A stretch of 64,000 bases of DNA from an uncultured Oscillospiraceae bacterium (GCA_958448395.1 CAUDDP010000004.1:1-64000), one strand, 5' to 3'; counted from the first letter of the stretch, positions 35,075-44,146 are shown. Translations and numbers: made by a program. Notes: generated from the letters alone by a model not told the origin.

Positions 35075-35743
35075 TCATAGCATCAAACTATGATTGATAT
35101 AAATTTTAAACTGCATATGAAAAAACTGTGCAGCACGCCGACAGAGCAACATACGCTCCATAAAAATTTCAAAGTATTCCAGTACAGAGGAAATCTTCGT
35201 ATCAATGGTCATGGAAAGTACAAATTCCTGCTGTTCCTTATCAATTAACAGCTCTGCGGTTTCCACCGCATAATTCACACGGTCGTGAATATCAAAGGTC
35301 AGAAAGTCGGTATTCCGCACACGGCTGCGGCGAACATCGGTTTTATCTGCCAGAATCAATGCCGCTGAAATCGCATCAATTGGCTGTGCAGTCGCTTCAT
35401 CATGATTGCCGATAGCAGAAATGACCGCACAAATCTCATCCACTGGCATTTCCAGCCGATCCAGCAGACGAAATGCCATTACCGCACCACTCTGGGCATG
35501 GTCAGCCCGATTGATGACATTGCCGATGTCATGCAGGAAGCCGGCAATCCGTGCCAGTTCCACTTCCCGTTCTGCGTAACCCAATGTTGTTAAAATATTT
35601 GCTGCGGTATATGCGGTTTTTTCCACATGTGCAAATGCATGTTCTGTATAACCAATTGCCTTCAATGCCTGATCAGCACGCTGGATATAGGTGCGAATAT
35701 CGGGATTTTTCCGAATATATTCAAATGTGACACAGCTTGCCAT
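35075..35743 (-). CDS. HD-domain phosphohydrolase
   Basis: A 222-residue protein with an HD fold: His in HAFAHVEKTA, the HD pair in AGFLHDIGNVINRADH (near residue 71) and a later Asp in ILADKTDVRRSRVR. It resembles YqeK/HDIG-type hydrolases acting on nucleotides. It sits 45 bases behind asnB and 58 ahead of pyrB on one strand, so it is probably in an operon. The substrate is unknown. Confidence 0.8.
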   Translation of the reverse strand: MASCVTFEYIRKNPDIRTYIQRADQALKAIGYTEHAFAHVEKTAYTAANILTTLGYAEREVELARIAGFLHDIGNVINRADHAQSGAVMAFRLLDRLEMPVDEICAVISAIGNHDEATAQPIDAISAALILADKTDVRRSRVRNTDFLTFDIHDRVNYAVETAELLIDKEQQEFVLSMTIDTKISSVLEYFEIFMERMLLCRRAAQFFHMQFKIYINHSLML

Positions 35744-35788
35744 GATTTCTCGCCTTTCTCTTGTTTTCTGTCGGTTTTCTTTAAAAAA

Positions 35789-37669
35789 TTATCGAACGGG
35801 AATTGTATCCGATTCAAAGTAAACATGATACCATACCAAAAACATGTAAACCGTCCAGATTTTCCGGCTGTTGTCTGCTTTGCCAGCACGATGGTCATCC
35901 AGCAGCTGCACCAGCTTTTCTGTATGGAAAAATTGCTGTGCGGCATTGCTCTCAAATGCATCCTTGACCATGTTATAATAAGTGTCCTCTTTCAGCCAAA
36001 CTCGAATCGGTACGGGGAATCCCAGTTTCTTCTTTGCTGCGGTCTTTGCAGTCTGCGGTGGGGTATCCTTCTTAGCAGCCAATCGCATTGCATACTTTGT
36101 GATATAAGGGGTACCACCACTTTCAGACGGTTTATGAATGACACGATATCGAGTCGGAATTCGCTGTGCCAATGCCATGACTTCTTTATCCAAAAATGGA
36201 ACACGCAGCTCCAGTGAATTTGCCATACTCATCTTGTCGGCTTTCAGCAAAATATCCCCAGCCATCCAGAGATGCAAATCCAGATACTGCATCTTGGTGA
36301 CATCATCTTTCTCTTTCACCTGATCATAATACGGTTTGGTAATTGCAGTCGGATCTGGTGCATTGGTGTGAATTTTCAGCAGTGCCTTGCGATCCTTTGG
36401 AGAGAACATATAGGCATTGCCGATAAAGCGTTCTTCCAATGTTTTCCCCTTACGGACAAAGAAATTCACACCTCTGTGTGCGGGCAGGGCTTCTGCCACG
36501 TGCATAATGCCTCTCCGTAAACCAAACGGCAGTTTTTCATAAGCCGTGGAGCCGGGATCGCTATAAACATTGTAACCGCCAAAAATTTCATCTGCCCCCT
36601 CGCCGGACAATACAACCTTTAGCGATTTAGACGCCAGATTGCAGACGAAGTACAGGGCAACGGCTGCCGGATCTGCCAGCGGCTCATCCATGTGATATTG
36701 AATCATCGGCAAATGCGACCAGTATTCTTCCGGCTCAATGACCTTACTGTAGTTCTTTTTGCCAATGGCTTCTGAAAAGCCTTTTGCCCAACCGATTTCA
36801 TTATAGCGTTCTTCCTTGCCGAAGCCAACGGTAAAGGTCTTATCCACATCGGCAATCGCTGCCACATAGCTGGAGTCCACACCACTGGAGAGGAACGAAC
36901 CCACTTCTACGTCAGCAATTTTATGTGCTTCTACAGAATTATGGAAGGTATCCGAAATCCGGTTGACCCATTCCTCCAAGGTCGGTTTTTCGTCTGCCTG
37001 AAAGTTAATTTCCCAGTACTGCTGAATGTTCAGCTTGCCATTCTGGTAAATAAAGTAGTGTGCCGGCGGCAGTTTATAAACGCCCTTAAAAAATGTTTCC
37101 GTACAAGGGGAATACTGAAATGTCAGGTAATTTTCCAGTGCAGCCGTATTCAGCACCTTCTGGAAATGTGGGTGTGGTAGAAAGCTCTTGATTTCCGAAC
37201 CGAACAGAAAGGTTTCCCCCATCTGTGCGTAATACAGCGGCTTGATACCGAAAAAATCCCTTGCCCCAAACAAGGTCTTCTGTTTCTTATCCCAAATGAC
37301 AAAAGAAAACATTCCCCGCAGTTTTTGCAGCAGAGCAGTGCCATATTCCTGATAGCCATAAATCAACACTTCTGAGTCCGTTTGTGTTGTGAATTGGTAT
37401 CCCTTTTCTATCAAAGCCTTCCGAATGGACTGATAGTTATAAATTTCGCCATTAAACAACAATGCCAGATTGCCGTCTGCACTGTAGAGCGGCTGTGTGC
37501 CGGCATCGGAAACATCAATAATGCTCAGGCGGCGATGACCGAGGGCAATGTCTTCATCAATATAGGTACCCTCTGCATCCGGCCCTCTATGTTTGATGCG
37601 GTTAAGCATTTCCTGTAGCACCGCATTGGAGTTGTCGATGTGGTTTGTAAACCCTGTAAATCCACACAT
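35789..37669 (-). CDS. asnB: Glutamine-hydrolysing asparagine synthase
   Basis: A 626-residue class-II amidotransferase. MCGFTGF exposes Cys2 as nucleophile after Met removal, which fixes the start at 37669 (GGGAGGG upstream); the longer frame is rejected. The glutaminase domain covers 1-200 (RHRGPDAEG, LFNGEIYN). The synthetase PP-loop SSGVDSS is at 261-267, and GEGADEIFGGY follows. It makes asparagine or amidates a related substrate such as a cell-wall carboxylate. Confidence 0.93.
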   Translation of the reverse strand: MCGFTGFTNHIDNSNAVLQEMLNRIKHRGPDAEGTYIDEDIALGHRRLSIIDVSDAGTQPLYSADGNLALLFNGEIYNYQSIRKALIEKGYQFTTQTDSEVLIYGYQEYGTALLQKLRGMFSFVIWDKKQKTLFGARDFFGIKPLYYAQMGETFLFGSEIKSFLPHPHFQKVLNTAALENYLTFQYSPCTETFFKGVYKLPPAHYFIYQNGKLNIQQYWEINFQADEKPTLEEWVNRISDTFHNSVEAHKIADVEVGSFLSSGVDSSYVAAIADVDKTFTVGFGKEERYNEIGWAKGFSEAIGKKNYSKVIEPEEYWSHLPMIQYHMDEPLADPAAVALYFVCNLASKSLKVVLSGEGADEIFGGYNVYSDPGSTAYEKLPFGLRRGIMHVAEALPAHRGVNFFVRKGKTLEERFIGNAYMFSPKDRKALLKIHTNAPDPTAITKPYYDQVKEKDDVTKMQYLDLHLWMAGDILLKADKMSMANSLELRVPFLDKEVMALAQRIPTRYRVIHKPSESGGTPYITKYAMRLAAKKDTPPQTAKTAAKKKLGFPVPIRVWLKEDTYYNMVKDAFESNAAQQFFHTEKLVQLLDDHRAGKADNSRKIWTVYMFLVWYHVYFESDTIPVR

Positions 37670-37704
37670 AGGTAAAACCCTCCCTGTTTCTTTGCAGATT
37701 TTTT

Positions 37705-37783
37705 CAAAGCCTGCTGCATTGCAAAAACAGCAGCCTTTGAAATGCTTTCTTTTTATTATACTATATTTCCCTGCCTTTTGCAA
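37705..37783 (-). promoter_or_regulatory. asnB promoter and leader hairpin
   Basis: TTGCAA (37783-37778), 17 bp, TATAAT (37760-37755) on the minus strand. In the leader CAAAGGCTGCTG and CAGCAGGCTTTG pair over 11 of 12 positions around an 11-base loop. There is no T-run directly after it, so a regulatory or RNA-stability role is likelier than termination. Confidence 0.65.
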
Positions 37784-37855
37784 TCAATTTCCGCAGATTT
37801 TTTTCCATCTGTCAAAAACAGTTTGTCCGTTTTCGGTTTTTCCTGATGCAAATAT

Positions 37856-37958
37856 CCGGAAATCCATTTTTGTAGTTTTCCTCACGGATACCGGTCTCAC
37901 CTCCGCCAAGCTGCATCCGCTTGACCATAGTTGCCGTTCGGCGGGGCAGTCCATACCA
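37856..37958 (+). repeat. Dispersed intergenic repeat, short copy E
   Basis: About 103 bp with the left end of the A/D type (GGAAATCCATTTTTGTAG and CGGTCTCACCTCCGCC) joined directly to the right block (AAGCTGCATCCGCTTGACC, TTGCCGTTCGGCGG). The middle block of about 190 bp is absent. It abuts the nrdG stop codon. Confidence 0.75.
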
Positions 37959-37959
37959 T

Positions 37960-38457
37960 CTATTCTGTAAAAGAAACGGCTTTCCCCATCTGCATGCTTG
38001 CCTTTGCATCCAGATACCGCTGATTGGTACTTCCCCGAAACCGACACTCATAACTTTTCTTGTCCTGTTCAAACCGTCCATCAATCAATATATCTGTTAC
38101 TGCCAACAGTGCTGTCCAGTCCGATCGGTTTCCAGCAAGCAGTTCCTCAAAGGTATAGCCGGTATAGGTGACAAGATGCAAACCCAATGCATGAATTTGC
38201 CTACCCAGTTCTGCAAGTTCTGCCGCCTGACAAAACGGCTCGCCGCCACTGAATGTCACACCATCTAACAGGGGGTCACTTGCAATCTCTTTCAGTAATA
38301 CATCGGCTTCCACCAGCTTCCCCCCTTGAAAATCATGTGTCTGCGGATTATGACAGCCCGGACAGTTGTGTGGACAACCCTGTACAAAAATGGTATATCG
38401 AATCCCCTCCCCATCTACAATGGAATTTTCCACTGTGCCTGCAATCCGAAGCTGCAT
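37960..38457 (-). CDS. nrdG: Anaerobic ribonucleotide reductase activating enzyme
   Basis: A 165-residue radical-SAM protein. The start ATG at 38457 has AAAGGAG nine bases upstream; GTG at 38466 is an alternative. The iron-sulfur motif CPHNCPGC lies near residues 27-34, and GGEPFCQ is also present. It installs the glycyl radical on NrdD, whose gene lies upstream across repeat copy C. Its stop codon abuts repeat copy E. Confidence 0.94.
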   Translation of the reverse strand: MQLRIAGTVENSIVDGEGIRYTIFVQGCPHNCPGCHNPQTHDFQGGKLVEADVLLKEIASDPLLDGVTFSGGEPFCQAAELAELGRQIHALGLHLVTYTGYTFEELLAGNRSDWTALLAVTDILIDGRFEQDKKSYECRFRGSTNQRYLDAKASMQMGKAVSFTE

Positions 38458-38555
38458 GACGACCACTCCTTTTTATTTTTATAATCCTTCACAAAAATTC
38501 CTGTAAGCGATATGATTTCAAAACCGCTTACAGGAATCAGGTTGTTTATTTTTCT

Positions 38556-38890
38556 ATTAAACGTGAGTTCGACGAGAATGCATTCTACCGCTGCCAATCA
38601 CAAACTCTGCCGGCAGAATCGCTTCGCTCTCTGCCTGTGTCCGCTGTCCACCCTATTGCTGTGTCCGAATTTACAGCCAAATCACTCTAAATTTCTACAT
38701 TCTATATCGTTTTTTTATTTTCAGAGGGCGGACAGCGGTATCTTGTTCCTCGTTCATTTACCAATTCCAGCTCGTTCACCTTGCAAGGGTGGCAGCTTGC
38801 CCCCCTTGCATCCCCCTCGCCAAGCTGAGCCAACTTGACCGCAGTTGCCATTCGGCAGATAAAACGCTCTCATCGAACGCACATTATTAA
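38556..38890 (+). repeat. Dispersed intergenic repeat, long copy C
   Basis: About 335 bp filling the gap between nrdD and nrdG. The ends are imperfect inverted repeats (TTAAACGTGAGTTCGACGAG at left; CTCATCGAACGCACATTATT at right). The right end overlaps the nrdD stop codon (38887-38889). The core matches the other copies, including GTCCGCTGTCCACCCT / AGAGGGCGGACAGCGG and GGTGGCAGCTTGCC in place of GGGGACAGCTTGTCC. Confidence 0.85.
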
Positions 38891-41205
38891 AGCTCATGTT
38901 TTACACGGTCATGTTCTTCTGCACGTTTTGCATTATTAAACCGATCCAGCGTTCCAACCAGATAGCCGGTAATCCGTCGGATTCGTTCAAAGCCCACATC
39001 CTCGGACTGCTCTTTTCTGCCGCACTGCGGACAACTGTCCCCAATGATACCGGTAAAGCCACAACAAGGATCTCTGTCCACTGGATGGTTCACAGAACCA
39101 TAACCAATGCCGGATTCCTTCATATAACGTATCACTTTTTCAAACGCAGCTACATTCTGCACGGGATCGCCATCCATTTCCACATAGCTGATATGTCCAC
39201 CATTGGTCAATGCATGATAGGGTGCTTCCAGACGAATCTTATCCACTGCACGAATCGGATAGTATACCGGCACATGGAAAGAGTTTGTATAGTAATCCCG
39301 ATCGGTAATGCCTTCCATGACACCATACTTTTCCCGATCCATCCGCACAAATCGCCCAGACAAGCCCTCTGCCGGTGTTGCCAGAACAGAGAAATTCAAG
39401 CCGGTTTTCTGTGATTCCAAATCCGTGCGTTCCCGCATGGTCTGTATAATTTTCAAACCAAGCTGTTGTGCCTCTTCACTTTCACCATGATGCTTTCCAA
39501 TCAATGCCTTCAATGCCTCTGCCAATCCGATAAAGCCAACCGACAGCGTACCATGCTTGAGCACTTCTGCAACGGAATCATCCGGTCCTAAGCCCTCAGA
39601 ATCCAGCCATACACCCTGCCCCATCAAGAATGGATAATTCCGAACCTTTTTCTGACACTGAATCTGAAAACGGTCAGTCAGCTGTTCTATGGTTAAATTC
39701 ATCATCTTATCCAGCTTTTTGAAGAATAAATTTACATCGCCTTTCGACTGAATCGCCAGCCGCGGCAAATTGATAGAGGTAAAACTCAAATTGCCTCTAC
39801 CAGTTACAATTTCTCTGGTCGGATCATATACATTGCCGATGACTCTGGTACGGCATCCCATATAGGCAATTTCTGTCCGGTAGTCCCCCGGTTTATAATA
39901 TTGCAAATTATACGGTGCATCCAAAAAGGCAAAGTTCGGGAACAGCCGCTTTGCCGAAACCCGGCAAGCTAATTTGAACATATCGTAGTTCGGATCTTCC
40001 GTGTTATAGTTCACACCTTCTTTGACCTTGAAAATGTGAATCGGGAAAATCGGGGTTTCCCCGTTTCCAAGACCAGCCTCCTCTGCCAGCAGCACATTTT
40101 CAATGACCATTCTGCCTTCTGGTGTAGTATCGGTACCATAGTTAATCGAACTGAACGGGGTTTGTGCACCAGCACGGCTATTCATGGTATTCAAGTTGTG
40201 AATCAGAGCTTCCATTGCCTGATAGGTCGCACGATTGGTTTCCTTGTATGCATTTTTCTTTGCAAACGCCTGTACCGTTGCAATCTGGTCAGCTGTCAGC
40301 TTTTCTGTCAGCTTTTTTTTCTCTGCTTCTTGATAACCATTATCACTAGAAAGGCATGGAATGCATCCCATTTCCTTTTGAATGGCAGCGGCATAGGTCT
40401 TTACAAATGTTTCCGGTTCTTCTATTTCTGTCAGCAGCTCCAATGCTCTTGCAACATTCTGCAAATACCGTTTCCGGTAGGTTTTCTTAACACCACCAGC
40501 CATTGCATAATCAAAATTCGGCACACTCTGCCCGCCGTGCTGGTCGTTCTGATTGGATTGAATGGCGATACATGCCAATGCGGAATAGCTGGAAATATCG
40601 TTTGGCTCCCGCAGGAAGCCATGTCCAGTAGAAAAACCGTGATCAAACAACTGAATCAAATCAATCTGGCAACAAGTTGTTGTCAGTGTTAAGAAATCCA
40701 AATCATGAATATGAATATCCCCATTCCGATGTGCCTTTGCATGTTTGGGTTTTAGGACACGCATTTCATAAAATTCTTTTGCAGCGGAAGAGCCATACTT
40801 CAGCATCGTCCCCATAGCGGTATCGCCATCAATATTGGCATTCTCCCGTTTAATATCACTGTCCTTAGCAGAATCAAACGTTAGTTCATGCATAATCTGC
40901 ATCAGATTGGACTTGATTTCCCGGTCTCTGGTTCGTTCATAACGATATAAAATATATGCCTTGGCGGTCTGTGCGTGACCGCACTCAATCAGCTCTTTTT
41001 CGACAAGATCTTGAATTTCTTCTACTGTTGGTTCTTTCTTGCCGTGCAGCTGCTCATACAGCTCACAAGTTTTCACTGCAATATCCATTGCGGTATCCAT
41101 GTCCGTTCCACCGACGGACTGGGCAGCACGAAAGACAGCATTGGCAATTTTCCCAATGTTAAACGGTACTCTTCTGCCGTCCCGCTTGATGATATATGTA
41201 ATCAT
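38887..41205 (-). CDS. nrdD: Anaerobic ribonucleoside-triphosphate reductase
   Basis: A 772-residue glycyl-radical enzyme. The N-terminal ATP-cone (MITYIIKRDGRRVPFNIGKI) covers about 1-95, and the catalytic barrel contains TTTCCQIDLIQLF and SRAGAQTPFSSINYG. C-terminal zinc cysteines are CCGFTG and CPQCG, and the radical Gly lies in RRITGYLVG near the end. The start at 41205 is followed by the conserved N-terminus; AAGGAG lies 13 bases upstream, rather far. It makes dNTPs without oxygen. The stop lies inside the end of repeat C. Confidence 0.95.
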   Translation of the reverse strand: MITYIIKRDGRRVPFNIGKIANAVFRAAQSVGGTDMDTAMDIAVKTCELYEQLHGKKEPTVEEIQDLVEKELIECGHAQTAKAYILYRYERTRDREIKSNLMQIMHELTFDSAKDSDIKRENANIDGDTAMGTMLKYGSSAAKEFYEMRVLKPKHAKAHRNGDIHIHDLDFLTLTTTCCQIDLIQLFDHGFSTGHGFLREPNDISSYSALACIAIQSNQNDQHGGQSVPNFDYAMAGGVKKTYRKRYLQNVARALELLTEIEEPETFVKTYAAAIQKEMGCIPCLSSDNGYQEAEKKKLTEKLTADQIATVQAFAKKNAYKETNRATYQAMEALIHNLNTMNSRAGAQTPFSSINYGTDTTPEGRMVIENVLLAEEAGLGNGETPIFPIHIFKVKEGVNYNTEDPNYDMFKLACRVSAKRLFPNFAFLDAPYNLQYYKPGDYRTEIAYMGCRTRVIGNVYDPTREIVTGRGNLSFTSINLPRLAIQSKGDVNLFFKKLDKMMNLTIEQLTDRFQIQCQKKVRNYPFLMGQGVWLDSEGLGPDDSVAEVLKHGTLSVGFIGLAEALKALIGKHHGESEEAQQLGLKIIQTMRERTDLESQKTGLNFSVLATPAEGLSGRFVRMDREKYGVMEGITDRDYYTNSFHVPVYYPIRAVDKIRLEAPYHALTNGGHISYVEMDGDPVQNVAAFEKVIRYMKESGIGYGSVNHPVDRDPCCGFTGIIGDSCPQCGRKEQSEDVGFERIRRITGYLVGTLDRFNNAKRAEEHDRVKHEL

Positions 41206-41292
41206 AAGTGCACACGCTCTCCTTAACATACAAAATATAGTAGTGCAGCCAATAAAGCAACAATGTATCTTGTACTTTATGGCTGCCTATCC

Positions 41293-41321
41293 AGTATAAC
41301 GCATTTTTTCTGGAATGTCAA
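41293..41321 (-). promoter_or_regulatory. nrdD promoter
   Basis: TTGACA (41321-41316), 17 bp, TATACT (41298-41293) on the minus strand. The leader contains two loosely similar stretches, ACAAAATATAGTAG (from 41228) and ACAATGTATCTTGT (about 30 bp away), that could be weak NrdR boxes; the match is poor. Confidence 0.75.
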
Positions 41322-41324
41322 TAG

Positions 41325-41357
41325 GAAAAGAGAAAAACAATGCCTTTTTCTCTTTTC
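41325..41357 (-). terminator. AT-rich hairpin at the end of the small membrane gene
   Basis: GAAAAGAGAAAAA (41325-41337) pairs with TTTTTCTCTTTTC (41345-41357). It overlaps the stop codon of the small gene and lies against the -35 box of nrdD. Confidence 0.55.
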
Positions 41358-41526
41358 AATAAGAAAACCAATTAAAATTCACACCAAGCAGATACAAAAC
41401 AAGTCCCCCAAGCAAACAAAATAAAAAAATAAAAAAGACTGTTCGCAGCCGAAAGCGAAGCTTTGGTCGAGGATAGCGTCCTGTATATTCGGGCATGATC
41501 TGAGGGGCAGATTTTTTCTTTTTCAT
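41356..41526 (-). CDS. Small single-helix membrane protein, 56 residues
   Basis: A basic N-terminus (MKKKKSAPQIMPEYTGRYPR, then PKLRFRLR) is followed by one membrane helix (TVFFIFLFCLLGGLVLYLLG). It has its own sigma-A promoter and an AAGGAG site 12 bases upstream. A longer frame in another register over the same stretch (41372-41587) is a shadow. Its function is unknown; the size and layout resemble small envelope or division accessory proteins. Confidence 0.6.
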   Translation of the reverse strand: MKKKKSAPQIMPEYTGRYPRPKLRFRLRTVFFIFLFCLLGGLVLYLLGVNFNWFSY

Positions 41527-41575
41527 CGTACAGCAGCACTCCTTTTAGACATGAGGTTCCAACACGTTCCTTTTT

Positions 41576-41604
41576 ATTATACGTCATGCCAAAAAAAAAA
41601 TCAA
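41576..41604 (-). promoter_or_regulatory. Promoter of the small membrane gene
   Basis: TTGATT (41604-41599), 17 bp, TATAAT (41581-41576) on the minus strand. Confidence 0.65.
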
Positions 41605-41683
41605 GGGCTTCCTTATGGGAAAATCAAAATCTATTTTCTATACTGTAAACAAATCTATTATTTTTGTTAAAAGCAAAAAGGAC

Positions 41684-41720
41684 GTCCCTTCTTATAAAGG
41701 AACGTCCCTTTCTATCCGAA
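41684..41720 (-). terminator. rpsF-ssb-rpsR terminator
   Basis: AAAGGGACGTTCC and GGGACGTCCTTT form an imperfect hairpin just after rpsR; on the minus strand a TTTTTGC run follows. Confidence 0.7.
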
Positions 41721-41732
41721 CACAAACCCTGC

Positions 41733-41972
41733 TTAGTCGCTTACATACGGCAGCAGTGCTACGTGTCTTGCTCTCTTAATCGCTGTTGTCAGCTTCCGCT
41801 GATGATATGCACAAGTGCCAGTAACTCTTCTCGGCAGAATCTTTGCCCGTTCTGTCATGCACTTTCTCAGCTTTGCAATATCCTTGTAATCAATGACATC
41901 GACTCTGTCAACGCAGAACATGCAAACCTTTTTTCTCGGTCTCTTTGCGCCCATTCTTGGTGCTCTTTCCAT
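41733..41972 (-). CDS. rpsR: Ribosomal protein bS18
   Basis: A 79-residue protein with a PRKKVCMFCVDRV start and the conserved DYKDIAKLRKCMTERAKILP core. The extra Cys residues are typical of the zinc-binding bacterial form. It is the last gene of rpsF-ssb-rpsR. Confidence 0.97.
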   Translation of the reverse strand: MERAPRMGAKRPRKKVCMFCVDRVDVIDYKDIAKLRKCMTERAKILPRRVTGTCAYHQRKLTTAIKRARHVALLPYVSD

Positions 41973-42023
41973 GGTCTTTATCCTCCCAACCGCAAATGCA
42001 ATATTTCGTTTTCTTTTTCTGCA

Positions 42024-42566
42024 TTAGAACGGTACTTCGCCGTCGCTGAGGATTTCTTCAAAATCACTCAGGTCGCCCAGCTGAATCGGAACGGAATTAT
42101 TCTGTTGTGGTGCAGCTGCCGCTGGCTGTGGTGCTGCCTGTGGTATCGGCTGCGGAGCAGCTGGCTGCTGATACTGTGGTGTCTGATACTGATAGCCACT
42201 TTGATTCGTTGGTGCAGTATAATTACCGTTTGCCTGTGCTGCTGCTCTCGTTTCTCCAAACGACACAGTATCTGCCTGCACTTCCATTGCATAATGCTTG
42301 ACACCATTTGCATCTGTATAGTCTGCATTTTGCAGTCTGCCTTCCACAATGATCATGGATCCCTTGCGGAAATAACGGCTCACAAACTCCGCCTGCTGCC
42401 GCCAGCAAACAACACTGATAAAATCAGCTTGCCGCTCACCGGTGCTTTTGGAAGTATAGCCACGATCCACTGCAACCCGAATTCTGCACATTGCAACACC
42501 GCTCTGTGTCTGCCGGAAATCTGGATCGGCACACAATCTGCCCATCAAAATGACCTTATTCAGCAC
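42024..42566 (-). CDS. ssb: Single-stranded DNA-binding protein
   Basis: 180 residues. The OB fold covers about 1-105 (MLNKVILMGRLCADPDFRQT and DFISVVCWRQQAEF). A Gln/Pro/Ala-rich flexible tail ends in the acidic tip DFEEILSDGEVPF that recruits repair and replication proteins. It sits between rpsF and rpsR as in most Firmicutes. Confidence 0.97.
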   Translation of the reverse strand: MLNKVILMGRLCADPDFRQTQSGVAMCRIRVAVDRGYTSKSTGERQADFISVVCWRQQAEFVSRYFRKGSMIIVEGRLQNADYTDANGVKHYAMEVQADTVSFGETRAAAQANGNYTAPTNQSGYQYQTPQYQQPAAPQPIPQAAPQPAAAAPQQNNSVPIQLGDLSDFEEILSDGEVPF

Positions 42567-42624
42567 AACATTTCATTCCTTTCCATTTAAAATCCATCTG
42601 AATTGCCCGTTCTATCAAAATGGC

Positions 42625-42918
42625 TTATTCTACAACCGTTACTAAGAACCGCAGAACGCCGTCTGTGATGTTCAGGACACGCTCCAGCTCAGCCGGGAAA
42701 TCCGGTGTTGCTGTAAAGGTATACAGTGCATAGTAGCCGTCCGGTTCATCGTTGATCGGGTATGCGAGCTTCCGCTTACCCCACTCGTTCACTTCGTCCA
42801 GTGTGGCAGACGCTTCAATCTTGCTCTTGAACTTTTCTACCAGTTCCTTCACAGCATCTTCGCCGTTTTCCAGGCTGTAAACTGCCATCAGCTCGTACTT
42901 TGCATTCAACTTTGCCAC
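42625..42918 (-). CDS. rpsF: Ribosomal protein bS6
   Basis: A 97-residue protein started at GTG 42918, which follows GGAGGTG at good spacing. The sequence from AKLNAKYELMAVYSLENGED onward is the S6 fold, with KRKLAYPINDEPDGYYALYT in the middle. It binds S18 on the small subunit. Confidence 0.97.
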   Translation of the reverse strand: MAKLNAKYELMAVYSLENGEDAVKELVEKFKSKIEASATLDEVNEWGKRKLAYPINDEPDGYYALYTFTATPDFPAELERVLNITDGVLRFLVTVVE

Positions 42919-42977
42919 GTAAAAACACCTCCTTCTGGATTTCGCCTGCAAAAAATGCAAGCAAGGATAACAAATCT

Positions 42978-43006
42978 ATTATATCAAATTTCGTTTTTCT
43001 TGTCAA
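42978..43006 (-). promoter_or_regulatory. rpsF operon promoter
   Basis: Perfect TTGACA (43006-43001), 17 bp, TATAAT (42983-42978) on the minus strand. Confidence 0.9.
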
Positions 43007-43045
43007 GCATTTTTTCCGATTTTTGCAAAAAATCTTTTCAACTTT

Positions 43046-44059
43046 TTAAAACACCAAATTGATCCCCAAAATAAACAACGCTGAAAACAGCACACTCACG
43101 CTGTATTGTGCCAAAAATGCCAATAGAACAAACCAAAAATTTGTGCCGCCCGTCATCCGCAATTTATCTTTCTGCATACTGACAGGCAAGTTTTCTGCAC
43201 GAATTTTCCGCACCTTTCGCAATACAAAGCGGTAATAGATATAATTAGAAAATGCGAACAGAAGCACTCTCACTGCAAAATTCAAATACATGCAAATTGT
43301 ATGCAGCCAACGAATCATCGTTTCATGCGGCTGAAGTGCATTACAAAATGCCTCTGTTTGTCGAATCATCGCATCAAACATACTGCTGTACAAGCTTCCC
43401 ATACTCTCCTGCATAGAACGCAGGTTAGAAACCAGCAGATCTCCGTCGGTCACAAAGGAATACAACTCCGATGGCAGATTCAGCAGTAAAAGCCCAACAA
43501 TCACCAGAAATGTCATACCCCACATTTTCCGGCTGGCAAAATACCAGTGCGGAACCAGTGCACTGATGAGATTTGCAGAAAGCTTAGAACCTTTTTCCCG
43601 AAATCTTTTAAAAGCTGGAATATAATAAATGGTATTGGTTCGTACGAAGTTCGCAACATCCTCCAATCGTTCGCCCTCATACATCTCATTGGGATCCAAT
43701 CCACAGCAAATATCCTCTGCACGATTGTTCTGCCATTGATATGCATTCTGTGATGCATCGGCTGATTCTGACTCTTTCAAAATCATGCCACAATGTCCGC
43801 AAAACGCCTGCTGTGCGGGATTATCTGTACCGCAACGTGGGCAGCGTCTTGTTTCTTCTGTTGCAGTCGCTTCGGATTCCTGCTGCACCGGTCTCCAGCT
43901 GCCGCCGGTTTCATGCAGCTGCAAATTCGTGCAGTGCCCCGCCTCCTGCCAGCAGGCACGATGATAGGGGGTACCGCATTCCGGACAAACAACAATATCA
44001 TCCTCCGGTTGAAACGGCTTTTGGCAATGAAAACAGGATTGTCCTGTATAATCTGCCAT
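43046..44059 (-). CDS. Membrane protein with N-terminal RING-like and zinc-ribbon domains
   Basis: About 337 residues. At the N-terminus a treble-clef/RING-like cluster (CFHCQKPFQPEDDIVVCPEC, then YHRACWQEAGHC) is followed by a zinc ribbon (CPRCGTDNPAQQAFCGHCG). A linker leads to a C-terminal half with three to four membrane helices (about 175-200, 255-280, 305-335). Proteins of this layout are common in clostridia and of unknown role. The ATG at 44059 is preferred; GTG 44071 lies too close to the AGGA site. Confidence 0.7.
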   Translation of the reverse strand: MADYTGQSCFHCQKPFQPEDDIVVCPECGTPYHRACWQEAGHCTNLQLHETGGSWRPVQQESEATATEETRRCPRCGTDNPAQQAFCGHCGMILKESESADASQNAYQWQNNRAEDICCGLDPNEMYEGERLEDVANFVRTNTIYYIPAFKRFREKGSKLSANLISALVPHWYFASRKMWGMTFLVIVGLLLLNLPSELYSFVTDGDLLVSNLRSMQESMGSLYSSMFDAMIRQTEAFCNALQPHETMIRWLHTICMYLNFAVRVLLFAFSNYIYYRFVLRKVRKIRAENLPVSMQKDKLRMTGGTNFWFVLLAFLAQYSVSVLFSALFILGINLVF

Positions 44060-44146
44060 AAAGCAACACACTTCCTTTCCTGTTCTGCCGCAGCAGAACG
44101 TGATTCTTTTTTCTGACGGAAGACAAAATACAAAGAATTGTATGGC

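Noticed and set aside
41228..41276. Tandem NrdR boxes before nrdD
   Set aside because: Two loosely similar AT-rich stretches about 30 bp apart exist, but each departs from the consensus at several positions, so no feature was called.
41372..41587. Minus-strand 71-codon frame after nrdD
   Set aside because: Another register over the same DNA (41356-41526) has a ribosome site, promoter and a clean basic-plus-helix protein; this one crosses the promoter.
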